The notes under the pieces are model-generated. The model had not been told where the DNA came from, did no database searches, and saw only the letters and a list, made by a program, of their open reading frames with translations. The translations under genes and the position numbers were made by a program. A stretch of DNA of 64,000 nucleotides from Candidatus Poribacteria bacterium. GTDB lineage: Bacteria; Poribacteria; WGA-4E; GCA-2687025. Within the stretch, counting starts at the first letter, position 1. Every line of letters starts with the position of its first letter. Location of the stretch: the NCBI GenBank assembly GCA_028818695.1, contig JAPPNK010000004.1, positions 124,001 through 188,000 on the forward strand. Reading direction: 5' to 3'. Of this stretch, positions 42,231 to 51,253 are shown piece after piece.

Positions 42231-42296
42231 CCTTGCATGAAAAGCCCTAGCGAGTGTACACTTCTTCATGCAAACGGCGAAGGAGTCGTCAAACGA

Positions 42297-43547
42297 ATGA
42301 AAGCGTCCATTCGCGTTGTTGTCATCGGCGGAGGCGTCATCGGCGCCGCGGCGGCGTTGGAGCTGGCGCGCGGCGGGCGGTTTGAGGTCTCGGTCATTGA
42401 GCGGCTGCCGCAGATTGCCGCAGGCTCCACCGCCGCTTCGACTGCCGTGATACGCCAATTCTACCGCAGCGGCGAATCGATCAAGCTGGCGCGGTCGGGG
42501 CTGCATGTCTGGCGCGATTGGCGCGGATGGCTTGGACGCTTTGCCCCCGCCCCTCCGCTCGCCGAGTTTTGCGGCGCGGGCGCGCTCTGGATCTTCCCCG
42601 AAACAAGCCGCGCCAAAGAAATGCCGCACATTCAAGAATGCATGCGCCTCGGCGTCCAGCTGGAGCTTCTGACGCAGGAGCGGATGCGGGAGCGTTTCCC
42701 CGCCTTTCATTTTTTAGACGAACCGCGCGTCTTCGGCATTTTGGAAACGGAAGCGGGTTATGTGGACATGCCCTCGCTTGCGGCGCGAAACATGATGGGA
42801 GCGGCGCTGGCGACCGGGAACGCGCGTCTTTATCTGAACGCGCAGGCGGTTGATTTTCCGGACAACGGCGTCGTCATCGACCAGAATGGGGAGCGGAAGA
42901 CGATCCAAGCGGACGCTGTCTTGAATGCGGCGGGTCCGCATTCGTATCTTGTGAACGCGCTGGCGGGATGCCCGCTCCCGCTGACGACCGCGCCGAACCG
43001 TCAGCAGTTCATCGACGCGCGCGAGACGGCCGCCCTCGCGCGCCATCCAGACACGCCGCTCTGCGTCGACCTTCTGAACGGCTTTTACATGAAGCCCGAC
43101 TCTCGGCGGTTTCGCGTCGGGGCGATTCTTCCTAAAGACGAGCGCGATTTTGCGCCCGATCCCGACCGGTTCGACGCGCGCCTTTCGGACGCATTTGCGG
43201 AGGAAAAAACGCGCGCGCTGCGTCGGCGCATGCCTGAGGCGCGGCTGGAAGAGGCAGGCGGAGGAGCCGCTTTATACGACGTAACGGTCGCCGACTGGAA
43301 GCCTGTCATCGACAAAATGGATAGAGAAGGTTATTTTGCGGCGGTCGGGACGAGCGGCGCTTGGTTCAAGGGCGCGCCTGTGATTGGACGGCTGACGGAG
43401 CGGCTCATGAGCGCCAACCTGCTTGGCGGGATCGATACGGACGCGGCGCCGTTGACGGTTCCGCTGCCTTACACGGGACAGGAGCTGGACATGCGCGCCT
43501 TTTCGCGCCGCCGCTCCCCTGGTCCCGAAGGCGGAGTCATCGGATGA
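42297..43547 (+). CDS. FAD-dependent oxidoreductase of the DAO family
   Basis: The N-terminal FAD-binding motif VVVIGGGVIGAAAALELA (GxGxxG) is followed by a D-amino-acid/sarcosine-oxidase-like body with VNALAGCPLPLTTAPNRQQF and a C-terminal AVGTSGAWFKGAPVIGR. The family oxidises amines such as glycine, sarcosine or D-amino acids. ATG 42297 has AAGGAG about 11 bases upstream. The stop overlaps the ATG of queG (ATGA). The substrate is not assigned. Confidence 0.8.
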   Translation: MKASIRVVVIGGGVIGAAAALELARGGRFEVSVIERLPQIAAGSTAASTAVIRQFYRSGESIKLARSGLHVWRDWRGWLGRFAPAPPLAEFCGAGALWIFPETSRAKEMPHIQECMRLGVQLELLTQERMRERFPAFHFLDEPRVFGILETEAGYVDMPSLAARNMMGAALATGNARLYLNAQAVDFPDNGVVIDQNGERKTIQADAVLNAAGPHSYLVNALAGCPLPLTTAPNRQQFIDARETAALARHPDTPLCVDLLNGFYMKPDSRRFRVGAILPKDERDFAPDPDRFDARLSDAFAEEKTRALRRRMPEARLEEAGGGAALYDVTVADWKPVIDKMDREGYFAAVGTSGAWFKGAPVIGRLTERLMSANLLGGIDTDAAPLTVPLPYTGQELDMRAFSRRRSPGPEGGVIG

Positions 43548-44719
43548 AGCGGCGCCCGATACCGTTGGAGCAGCTGGTTGAGGCGGCGCGCGGCTTCGGT
43601 TTTGACGCGGCGGGGGCGGCGCCGGCCGTTCCGTATCCGCGCGCCGACTTTCTGGACGAGTGGCTGCGCCAAAAACGGCACGGCTCCATGGAATATCTAG
43701 CCCGAACCCCAGAGCGCCGCAAAGACCCGCGCCAGATTGTTCCAAACGCCAGGTCGGTCGTCTGCGTCGCCAAGCGTTACCGCCCCGACCTTCCCCCGCA
43801 GGAGAAAAGCGCCGAAACGGACGCCGATCTGCGCGGAACCGTCGCCTCCTACGCCTGGGGCGGCGACTACCATGACGCCATGCGCAAGCCGCTTCTGCGC
43901 CTCCAAGAGTGGATCCATGAACGCGCCGGCGCCGATGTTGAAAGCCGTCCGTATATTGACACGGGACCGATTCTGGAGCGTCCGGCGGCGTCTTTGGCGG
44001 GGCTTGGATGGGTCGGCAAGAACACGCTTCTGTTGAACCGCTCGCTCGGCTCCTACTTCTTTTTAGGCGAAATTATCACGACCGCCGAGATCGAAACGGG
44101 CGCGCCGACTGCCGACCATTGCGGCTCATGCGTCCGCTGCCTTGAAGCATGCCCGACCGGCGCCTTCCCAGAGCCGTATGTGATGGACGCCTCCAGATGC
44201 GTCTCCTATCTCACCATTGAGCGGCGCGGACCGATGCCGCTGGAGCTGCGGGACGGCGTCGGCGATATGGTCTTCGGATGCGACATCTGCCAAGAGGTGT
44301 GTCCGTGGAACCGTCCGTCCAACCGCGAGGCTCCCGACGACGCCGACGAGTACGTCCCGCGCAACGACATTTTGCCGCATTGGCCGAATCCGAAGCTGGA
44401 CGATCTGATGCTTCTAGACGACGAAAGCTTCCGCGAGCGGTTTCGCGGAAGCCCCGTCAAACGAACGAAGCGGCGCGGGCTGCTTCGAAACGCCGCGGTC
44501 GCCCTCGGCAACGCGCGCGACCCCCGCGCCGTCCCCGCCTTGACGGTCGGGTTGAGCGACGAGGAGCCGCTTGTGCGCAGCCACTCCGCCTGGGCGCTTG
44601 GAAAAATCGGCGGAGAGGCTGCCGTCAACGCCCTGAAAGAGCGCGCCGCGCTTGAAACGGACGCCGACGTTCAGAGCGAGATCGAACGCGCGCTCACTTC
44701 GGCGACAGCGCCGCGCTAA
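43544..44719 (+). CDS. queG: Epoxyqueuosine reductase with C-terminal HEAT repeats
   Basis: 391 residues. The cobalamin/iron-sulfur enzyme signature is clear: catalytic Asp139 in YIDTGPILER, first cluster C193-G-S-C196..C199..C203 (HCGSCVRCLEACPTGAF), second cluster C246, C249, C253 with CDICQEVCPWN. The C-terminal 80 residues are two HEAT-like units (RDPRAVPALTVGLSDEEPLV), as in full-length QueG. It reduces epoxyqueuosine to queuosine in tRNA. It is translationally coupled to the DAO gene. Its 3' end overlaps an opposing lipoprotein gene by 26 bp. Confidence 0.95.
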   Translation: MKRRPIPLEQLVEAARGFGFDAAGAAPAVPYPRADFLDEWLRQKRHGSMEYLARTPERRKDPRQIVPNARSVVCVAKRYRPDLPPQEKSAETDADLRGTVASYAWGGDYHDAMRKPLLRLQEWIHERAGADVESRPYIDTGPILERPAASLAGLGWVGKNTLLLNRSLGSYFFLGEIITTAEIETGAPTADHCGSCVRCLEACPTGAFPEPYVMDASRCVSYLTIERRGPMPLELRDGVGDMVFGCDICQEVCPWNRPSNREAPDDADEYVPRNDILPHWPNPKLDDLMLLDDESFRERFRGSPVKRTKRRGLLRNAAVALGNARDPRAVPALTVGLSDEEPLVRSHSAWALGKIGGEAAVNALKERAALETDADVQSEIERALTSATAPR

Positions 44720-45650
44720 TGGAGTCCCTTATCGTTACCTTGTTCGAAGGAAGATCGATATCTTCGTCATCAATCAGCTCAAATTCCGCCGCCAAAACCA
44801 TCCCGCTCTCATACCGAACCGCCAAACCTGTCGCCGTGTCGACCATGTAATGCCCGTTGAGAGTCCCGGTCGCCACTTCATATGTCGTCTCTCCTTCGTC
44901 GGGCTGGTCTGGCAAGTCGATCTCGACGTCGACTACGGCGCTGAGCTCTCCGCTGAACTCGATTCGCGCCATTTCGTTCTCCACGCTTGCGAGGGTGTAG
45001 GTCATGTCTCCCATGACGCCGGGCGACGCTTCCCGTTTGCCTTTCCATGCGTCGTCGACATACAGCTGGCTCGGCGGAGTCGGCGCATAGAGGGCGCTGA
45101 ACGTCAGCTTCCATTGCTTCGCCACCTCAGTACCAAGAAACGGATCGGCGGGGTCGAGCTCCTCGCCGAACAGATCTTCCGCTTTTGCCCTCATCGCCTC
45201 AAACATCTCGTCAATGCCGCTCCACTCTCCAGGCTGCCCGTTCTCATTTATCGGAGCGCTGAAAACCTTGCCGACCAGCTCCTGATAGATCAGGTTGATG
45301 AAGGGCGTCGGCGGCCCGGGAGATCCATCCGGGAGATATAGGACAGGCGCCATCGACGCTTCCTTGACCGTGTAAAATGCGGCGGCTCCTCCGCCCTCGC
45401 CAACGATAAAGTCCACATCCAATTTCATCTCAATCTCATGATCATATGCAAGGGGCGCGTCGAAGAAGTCGACCCGAACATTTGTGTCAATGCGGAGGTT
45501 CATCTCGTAGCTGGTTCCCAGTACCTGCGCCGGGTCGAAGAGATAGCTTATCGGACCGATTCGGTCTCCTCCGTTGTCGTCCTCTCCGCATCCGAAGGCG
45601 AGAACAAGCAGACAAGCGAAAGCCGCGGACATCAGCGAGCGAAGGTTCAT
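44694..45650 (-). CDS. Exported lipoprotein of unknown function
   Basis: The signal peptide ends in the lipobox LAFGC (Cys21) and is followed by an acidic linker GEDDNGGD and a beta-rich domain of about 280 residues (FIVGEGGGAAAFYTV, LYAPTPPSQLYVDDAW, MARIEFSGELSAVVDVEIDLP). The domain has no family I can name, though DUF6263-like proteins look similar. AAGGAG precedes ATG 45650. The 3' end overlaps queG by 26 bp on the opposite strand. Confidence 0.7.
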   Translation of the reverse strand: MNLRSLMSAAFACLLVLAFGCGEDDNGGDRIGPISYLFDPAQVLGTSYEMNLRIDTNVRVDFFDAPLAYDHEIEMKLDVDFIVGEGGGAAAFYTVKEASMAPVLYLPDGSPGPPTPFINLIYQELVGKVFSAPINENGQPGEWSGIDEMFEAMRAKAEDLFGEELDPADPFLGTEVAKQWKLTFSALYAPTPPSQLYVDDAWKGKREASPGVMGDMTYTLASVENEMARIEFSGELSAVVDVEIDLPDQPDEGETTYEVATGTLNGHYMVDTATGLAVRYESGMVLAAEFELIDDEDIDLPSNKVTIRDSISAALSPK

Positions 45651-45737
45651 GATACAGCTCCTTTCAAGAGCTCCTGAACGATTTTCTGTCGCCTTGCAAT
45701 GCTAACTAACGAAGACGGCGCCATCTCGGTTTACCCT

Positions 45738-45780
45738 CTGACCATGCCTCTTAAGTTGGGACATTCGCCTTAGCCCAAAA
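45738..45780. repeat. Short degenerate repeat module
   Basis: CTGACCATGCCTCTTAAG followed by TTGGGACATTCGCC is a worn head module of the interspersed family, 90 bp before the alcohol-dehydrogenase gene. Confidence 0.35.
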
Positions 45781-45864
45781 GCGCGCCGCCAACGCATGAC
45801 GCTCGGAGCGCTTTGCGCTACCATGCCTATAGGCGGCGCTTAATCTTAATGATGAGAGAAGCCG

Positions 45865-46854
45865 ATGATCGCTGTCCGCGTCATGGGAAATCGACAGATT
45901 GAAATCGTAGAGGCGCAGGAGCCGAATCCTAACCCCGGCAGGCTCGCCATCGATGTGAAGGCGTCCGGCATCTGCGGAAGCGAAATGCCCGCCTACCGCG
46001 GAACGCAGCCGCGCCCCTCCAACAACGGACACGAGATTGCCGGCGTCGTCGTCCATAACGGCGGCTCCGTCCGCTTTCAGGTCGGCGCGCGCGTCGGCGT
46101 CCACGCCGTCTGGGGATGCGGCGAATGCGCCGAATGCGAACAGGGAAGATACACCCGATGCCCGCGCCTGCGCCACAGCGGCGGCGGACATTCCGAGCGC
46201 GTCTCTGTCCCCGAACATGTTTGCCTGCCGATGCCGGACGACATGAGTTTTGAAGAGGGCGTACTCTATACGGGGGACGGGCTGGGCGTTCCCTACCGCG
46301 TTTCTCAGCGGCTTGGAGAGACGCGCGGCGAATGGGTCTGCGTCACAGGCGCGGGACCGATCGGGCTTGGAAACACGCTCGTTCAGACCTTTCTAGGCGC
46401 GCGCGTCGTTGTGTTGGATATGAACCCGCGCCGGCTGGAATTCGCCCGTCGACTCGGCGCCGAAGCGACTCTCAACCTGAACGAGATCGACCGCCCAGAC
46501 GAAGCGGTCATTGAAACGGCGGGCGGATTGCCGCGCTACTGCATCGAGGCGTCCGGAAAGCCGCAGGCGCTCCGCTTTCTATTGGACATCGCGCGGAAGG
46601 GCGGAACCGTCATGGCGGTCGGCGAGCAGGGAGAGCTGCCCGTCTCGCCCAGCCGAGACCTGATCCACAAAGACCTGACGCTCATGGGCAGTCTGTACTA
46701 CCATTTTTCGGACTACCCCGACATGCTCGCCATGCGGCAGATGGGGCTGCGGGCGGAACGGCTCATCGGCAGGCGGTATCCGCTTCAGGAGGCGGCTGCC
46801 GCGTTTCAAGCGTTTGACGAGGGCGCGCCGGGCAAGCTTATTTTGAACCCGTAA
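45865..46854 (+). CDS. Zinc-binding medium-chain alcohol dehydrogenase
   Basis: 330 residues. Catalytic zinc region ICGSEMPAYRG..NNGHEIAG, structural zinc cysteines CGECAECEQGRYTRC, and the nucleotide-binding GAGPIGLGNTLVQTFLGARVVV. It oxidises an alcohol or polyol with NAD(P). The 3' end overlaps the opposing asd gene by 17 bp. The substrate cannot be told; sorbitol or threonine dehydrogenase-like members are similar in these motifs. Confidence 0.85.
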   Translation: MIAVRVMGNRQIEIVEAQEPNPNPGRLAIDVKASGICGSEMPAYRGTQPRPSNNGHEIAGVVVHNGGSVRFQVGARVGVHAVWGCGECAECEQGRYTRCPRLRHSGGGHSERVSVPEHVCLPMPDDMSFEEGVLYTGDGLGVPYRVSQRLGETRGEWVCVTGAGPIGLGNTLVQTFLGARVVVLDMNPRRLEFARRLGAEATLNLNEIDRPDEAVIETAGGLPRYCIEASGKPQALRFLLDIARKGGTVMAVGEQGELPVSPSRDLIHKDLTLMGSLYYHFSDYPDMLAMRQMGLRAERLIGRRYPLQEAAAAFQAFDEGAPGKLILNP

Positions 46855-47875
46855 ACAGCAGCTCGGCAATCTGAACGGCGTTCAGCGCGGCGCCCTTGCG
46901 CAAATTGTCCGCAACGACCCACATATTGAGGCAGTTGTCGGCGGACGCGTCCTCGCGGATGCGCCCGACAAAGACGTCGTCCCTGCCCGCCGCGTCTATA
47001 GCGGTCGGATAGCGGTTTTTCGCCGGATCGTCCATGACCGTGACGCCGGGGGCGCGTTCCAGCAGCTCCCTCGCCTGCTCCGCCGTGAGCGGCTTCTCCG
47101 TCTCTACGTTGATCGATTCGGAATGCCCGACGAGAACAGGAACGCGCACCGTCGTCGCCGTCACCTTGACATTCTCATCTTCCATGATCTTCACCGTCTC
47201 GCGCGTCATCTTTGTCTCTTCGTCTGTGTAACCGTCCAGCCCGAACGGGTTGGAGCCGACGCTGTGCGAAATTTGCGGAATGCAGTTGAAGGCGATGGGG
47301 CGGACGAATTTGCCGCGCAGGGAAGGTTCCTTCCCGTCCAGCGCCTCGCGGATCTGCTCCTTCGCTTCTTCAGAGGCTTGCGTTCCGGCGCCGGAGACGC
47401 CCTGGAAGGTGGAGACGACAACCCGTTTCACGCGCGCGGCGTCATGGAGCGGCTTGAGCGCGGCGACCATCTGTATCGTCGAGCAGTTCGGATTTGCGAC
47501 GATTCCTTTATGGTTGAAGGCGGCATGCGGGTTCACCTCAGGAACGACAAGCGGAACCTGGTCGTCCATGCGGAAGGCGGAGGTGTTGTCGATGCAGACG
47601 GCGCCAGCCTTCACCGCGGCGGGAAGGAAACGCTTGCTGATCGATCCGCCGGCGGAGGAGAGAACAAGATCAATCCCCTCAAAGGAGTCTTCGGTCAACT
47701 CTTCAACGGCATGCGGTTCGCCTTTGAAGGCGATCGTTTTGCCGGCGGAACGCGACGAAGCAAGCAGTTTCAGCGACGCGATCGGAAAATCGCGCTCTTC
47801 CAGTATCTGGAGCATGACGCCGCCTACTGCGCCGGTCGCTCCCATCACCGCAACGTTCAGTGGATCGCTTGGCAT
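46838..47875 (-). CDS. asd: Aspartate-semialdehyde dehydrogenase
   Basis: The N-terminal GATGAVGGVMLQIL binds NADP. The catalytic Cys is in NPNCSTIQMVAAL, SGAGTQASEEAKEQ and the substrate-binding GHSESINVE follow, all typical of the bacterial enzyme. It makes aspartate semialdehyde for lysine, threonine and methionine. 345 residues, ATG 47875. thrC of the same pathway is elsewhere in the window, so the pathway genes are scattered. Confidence 0.95.
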   Translation of the reverse strand: MPSDPLNVAVMGATGAVGGVMLQILEERDFPIASLKLLASSRSAGKTIAFKGEPHAVEELTEDSFEGIDLVLSSAGGSISKRFLPAAVKAGAVCIDNTSAFRMDDQVPLVVPEVNPHAAFNHKGIVANPNCSTIQMVAALKPLHDAARVKRVVVSTFQGVSGAGTQASEEAKEQIREALDGKEPSLRGKFVRPIAFNCIPQISHSVGSNPFGLDGYTDEETKMTRETVKIMEDENVKVTATTVRVPVLVGHSESINVETEKPLTAEQARELLERAPGVTVMDDPAKNRYPTAIDAAGRDDVFVGRIREDASADNCLNMWVVADNLRKGAALNAVQIAELLFTGSK

Positions 47876-47959
47876 CGAACATCAACCTTTTCTGTCAAAA
47901 CGCACTGTATAATTTCATCTGAAATCATAGCGGGGGAGAATGCCGTCGGCAAACCGTTT

Positions 47960-48000
47960 TTTAACCTGTCCTCTTGAGCTGGGACATTTGAATGGATAAG
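47960..48000. repeat. Short degenerate repeat module
   Basis: ACCTGTCCTCTTGAGCTGGG followed by ACATTTGAATG is a worn head of the interspersed family, between asd and apt. Confidence 0.35.
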
Positions 48001-48119
48001 GCATTTCTATCGGGAGAAAGGGCGCGGCATACTATGCGGAGGTTGACAGAGCCGAGATACAGGGTACATTTAACAAGAGTTTCGTTTGCAGCGCTTAAGC
48101 GATTCATCAGAAGAGGGCT

Positions 48120-48635
48120 ATGAACAATTACGCAGACCTGATACGCGCCGTCCCCGACTTTCCAAAGCCGGGCATTCAATTCAAAGACATCACGCCTCTG
48201 CTTCAACATCCGCAGGGGTTTCAAGCGGCGGTGAACGACCTCATCGCCAAGGTGGACGGGGTAGAGTTCGACACGATTGCGGCTGTTGACGCGCGCGGGT
48301 TTCTCTTCGGAGGCGCCCTCGCCTATCAGATGGGCAAGCCGCTTGCGCTCATCCGAAAGCGGGGCAAGCTGCCGTATGAGACCGTTGAAGCGGAGTATGC
48401 GCTGGAGTACGGAACCGCCGCTGTCGCTCTCCATGTGGACGCGCTGAGCGCGGGACCGCGGACGCTTCTCGTTGACGACGTCATAGCGACGGGCGGGACG
48501 CTCCGAGCGTCGGCGGAGCTGATCAAAATTCTCGGCGGGGAGATTGCCGCCATCGCCGCGCTCATTGAGCTGACCTTTTTGAATGGGCGGGCGTTGTTTG
48601 AAAACGAACGGGTGATTTCGCTCATCTCATACTGA
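48120..48635 (+). CDS. apt: Adenine phosphoribosyltransferase
   Basis: 171 residues. PRPP-binding motif LLVDDVIATGGTLRAS, preceded by FDTIAAVDARGFLFGGALAY and the hood segment PKPGIQFKDITPLL. It salvages adenine to AMP. AGAGGG lies just before ATG 48120. Monocistronic by spacing. Family length is normal. Confidence 0.95.
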   Translation: MNNYADLIRAVPDFPKPGIQFKDITPLLQHPQGFQAAVNDLIAKVDGVEFDTIAAVDARGFLFGGALAYQMGKPLALIRKRGKLPYETVEAEYALEYGTAAVALHVDALSAGPRTLLVDDVIATGGTLRASAELIKILGGEIAAIAALIELTFLNGRALFENERVISLISY

Positions 48636-48758
48636 TCAAACCTCATTCGGGCTGGATTTCTGCAACGGCGGGGTACGCTCATGACGAGCGCGGGACGCTT
48701 GACCCTGCGCCGCTGAAGCGCTACGCTCAAAATCAAACAACACCGCGACGGGAGAACG

Positions 48759-50096
48759 ATGAGCCGACCCAATATCCTTTTTATGATCGCCGACGACCAT
48801 CGAAGAGACGCTATCGGAGCGATGGGCGACCCGACCGTCCAGACCCCGACAATGGACAAACTCGCCGAGGACGGAACCGTCTTCAACAACGCCTACATCA
48901 TGGGCGGAATGAGCGGCGCCGTCTGCGTGCCGAGCCGCGCATGCGTCCATACAGGCGTCAACATCTTCGGCACCTCCATGACGCGCGAACCCGGCACAGG
49001 CGGCCTCGGAACGCTGCGCCCCGAACTGGCGACGCTTGCAGGAACCTTCCGAGACGCCGGCTACGACACCTTCGCCACAGGCAAATGGCACAACGACAAA
49101 ACCAGCTTCCACAAAGGCTTCTCGCATGGCGCGAACATCTTCTTCGGCGGGATGAGCAACCATCTCAAAGTTCCAATTCAGCAGTACGACCCGACAGGCG
49201 AATACGCCAACAACAGGCGCGTCATCGGCGACGGCTTCTCAACCGATCTGTTTTCAGACGCCGCCATCGAGTTTTTGGACAACCATGACGGCGGCAACCC
49301 GTTCTTTCTCTACCTGTCCTTCACCTCGCCGCATGACCCGCGCATGGCGCCTGCGCCGTACGACGCGATGTATCCGCCGGAGGAGATCCCCGTCCCGCCC
49401 AATTTCATGCCGATGCATTCGTTCGATAACGGCGAGATGCGCATCAGGGACGAAAACCTGGCGCCGTTCCCAAGGACGCCCGAAATCGTTCAACAGCACA
49501 TCAGCGACTACTACGCGATGATAACGCATCAGGACGCCCATATGGCGCGCGTGTTGGAGGCGCTGGAGCGGTCGGGGCAGGCGGAGAACACGATCGTTGT
49601 GTACACCGCCGACCATGGACTGGGCGTCGGGCAGCACGGCCTCCTCGGCAAGCAGAACCTGTACGATCACAGCGTCTGCGTTCCATGTTTCCTGCGCGGG
49701 CCGGGCGTCCCCGCAGGACAGCGCATCGACTCGCTTGTGTACTCCTACGATCTGTTTCCGACGCTGTGCGACCTGACCGAGATTGCGATTCCCAATACGG
49801 TTGAGAGCTCCAGCCTCGCGCCGTTGATCGCCGGCGAAAAAACCCCCGTCCGAAACTCGGTGTACTCCGCCTACAGGCACATACAGCGCATGGTGAGAGC
49901 GGGCGACTGGAAACTGATACGCTACCCGGAGGCGGGACAAACGCAGCTGTTTAACGTCGAAGAGGACCCGTGGGAGACGCGCAACCTGGCGGACGACCCG
50001 CAATTCGCCGCGATTCGCCGTTCGCTGAACCACGAACTGCATGGCTGGATGCAGCAGATTGACGACCCGATCAAAGACCTGCCGGCGCTCCAATAG
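48759..50096 (+). CDS. Sulfatase (formylglycine-type motif C-V-P-S-R)
   Basis: The N-terminus has metal-site DD (MIADDHRRD, residues 12-13). The nucleophile motif C56-V-P-S-R60 is intact, with ACVHTG after it, and later YTADHGLGVGQHGLLGK. It is a standard formylglycine sulfatase, likely active on sulfated carbohydrates. No signal peptide is obvious (MSRPNILFMIADD), which suggests a cytoplasmic or differently targeted enzyme. Sulfatase maturation needs an activating enzyme not seen in this window. A GT4 glycosyltransferase follows within 3 bp. Confidence 0.88.
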   Translation: MSRPNILFMIADDHRRDAIGAMGDPTVQTPTMDKLAEDGTVFNNAYIMGGMSGAVCVPSRACVHTGVNIFGTSMTREPGTGGLGTLRPELATLAGTFRDAGYDTFATGKWHNDKTSFHKGFSHGANIFFGGMSNHLKVPIQQYDPTGEYANNRRVIGDGFSTDLFSDAAIEFLDNHDGGNPFFLYLSFTSPHDPRMAPAPYDAMYPPEEIPVPPNFMPMHSFDNGEMRIRDENLAPFPRTPEIVQQHISDYYAMITHQDAHMARVLEALERSGQAENTIVVYTADHGLGVGQHGLLGKQNLYDHSVCVPCFLRGPGVPAGQRIDSLVYSYDLFPTLCDLTEIAIPNTVESSSLAPLIAGEKTPVRNSVYSAYRHIQRMVRAGDWKLIRYPEAGQTQLFNVEEDPWETRNLADDPQFAAIRRSLNHELHGWMQQIDDPIKDLPALQ

Positions 50097-50098
50097 CC

Positions 50099-51253
50099 GT
50101 GCCTCTGCGCGTTCTCGCCATTTCGCATCCGGCGGTCGCGGCGGCGTATCGGCGCAAGTTTGAGCTGATTGCGCGGGAGCCTGGCGTTCAACTTCGGCTG
50201 ATCGTCCCTGAAGCATGGCGCGAAGGAACGCGCCTGGAGCGGTTTGAGGCAAAAAACGGCTGCGAATGGACGGTCGCTCTGCCGGTCGTGTGGCAGGACT
50301 ATTACGCGCGGCATATGTATCGGCGCGGCTTTGCCCGGCAGTTCGACTCCTTCCAGCCGCATATTGTGCATATGGAGGAGGAGCCGTTCAGTTTGTGCGC
50401 GGGGCAGACGTTGTGGACGCTTCGGCGGCGCGCCCCGAACGCGCGTCTCATCTTTCGCACTTCGGTCGGGATGCGCATACGGCTCAAGCCGATCGCGGCG
50501 CCGCTGCTTCGAGCGGTTGAGCGGGCGGTCTACCGGCGCGCCTCCGCCGCGTTTGCGTTGAGCGAAACGGCGGCGCGCTTTCTGCGCGAGAACGGGTTTC
50601 AGGGGGAGGCGCGCGTCTTTCCGAACGGCGTCGACACGCGCATCTTCCGTCCGCTGCCCGCTCCTGAACGGAAACGTCTGCGCCTCTCCTTTGGCGCGCC
50701 TCCCGACGCCTTCATCGTCGGCTATGCGGGTCAGCTGATCCCTGAAAAGGGGGTCGATCTGCTCCTGCATGCGCTGGCGCAGACGCCCAACGCCTACGGG
50801 CTGATTGTCGGCGCAGGGCGGGAGGAGGCGGAAATGAAAGCGCTGGCGGCAAGGCTGAATCTGGCGGAGCGCGTCCGATTCACAGGCTCCTTGAAACCGC
50901 AGCGCGTCGCCGAGGCGATGAACGCGATGGACGCTCTCGCGCTTCCGTCGCGCACAACGCCCCATTGGGTGGAGTTTTTTGGACGCGCTCTCATTGAGGC
51001 GATGGCATGCGGCGCGCCGGTCGTCGGCTCCGATTCGGGCGAAATCGCGCGCGTCGTCGACAACGCGGGCTTGATTGTCCCAGAGGGAGACGCAGCCGCT
51101 CTCGCCGACGCGATACAGCGGCTCCAGAACGATCCGCAGCTCGCCGCCCGCCTGCGCGAAAACGGACAGCGGCGCGTCCAAGAAAACTACGCATGGGAAA
51201 AAATCGCCGCCGACACAGCCGAAGCTTACCGCGCCGCGCTGGACGCCCCCTAA
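50099..51253 (+). CDS. Glycosyltransferase family 4 protein
   Basis: 384 residues starting at GTG 50099, 3 bp after the sulfatase stop. The C-terminal half shows the GT4 pattern GYAGQLIPEKGVDLLLHAL, FTGSLKPQRVAEAM and the E-x7-E motif in EFFGRALIEAMACGAPVVGSDSG. It transfers a sugar to a surface glycan or lipid (inference). Coupling to a sulfatase suggests a polysaccharide-related pair. The stop overlaps the opposing ThyX gene stop by 4 bp (CTAA shared). Confidence 0.85.
   Translation: MPLRVLAISHPAVAAAYRRKFELIAREPGVQLRLIVPEAWREGTRLERFEAKNGCEWTVALPVVWQDYYARHMYRRGFARQFDSFQPHIVHMEEEPFSLCAGQTLWTLRRRAPNARLIFRTSVGMRIRLKPIAAPLLRAVERAVYRRASAAFALSETAARFLRENGFQGEARVFPNGVDTRIFRPLPAPERKRLRLSFGAPPDAFIVGYAGQLIPEKGVDLLLHALAQTPNAYGLIVGAGREEAEMKALAARLNLAERVRFTGSLKPQRVAEAMNAMDALALPSRTTPHWVEFFGRALIEAMACGAPVVGSDSGEIARVVDNAGLIVPEGDAAALADAIQRLQNDPQLAARLRENGQRRVQENYAWEKIAADTAEAYRAALDAP

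Noticed and set aside
47890-47915. TATAAT on the + strand between asd and apt as an apt promoter
   Set aside because: The -10 box is good but no matching -35 lies 16-18 bp upstream and the apt start is about 210 bp away, so it was not called.
49922-51181. A 419-codon minus-strand frame opposite the sulfatase end and the GT4 gene
   Set aside because: The + strand genes have clear family motifs; the antisense frame is Arg-rich and motif-free.
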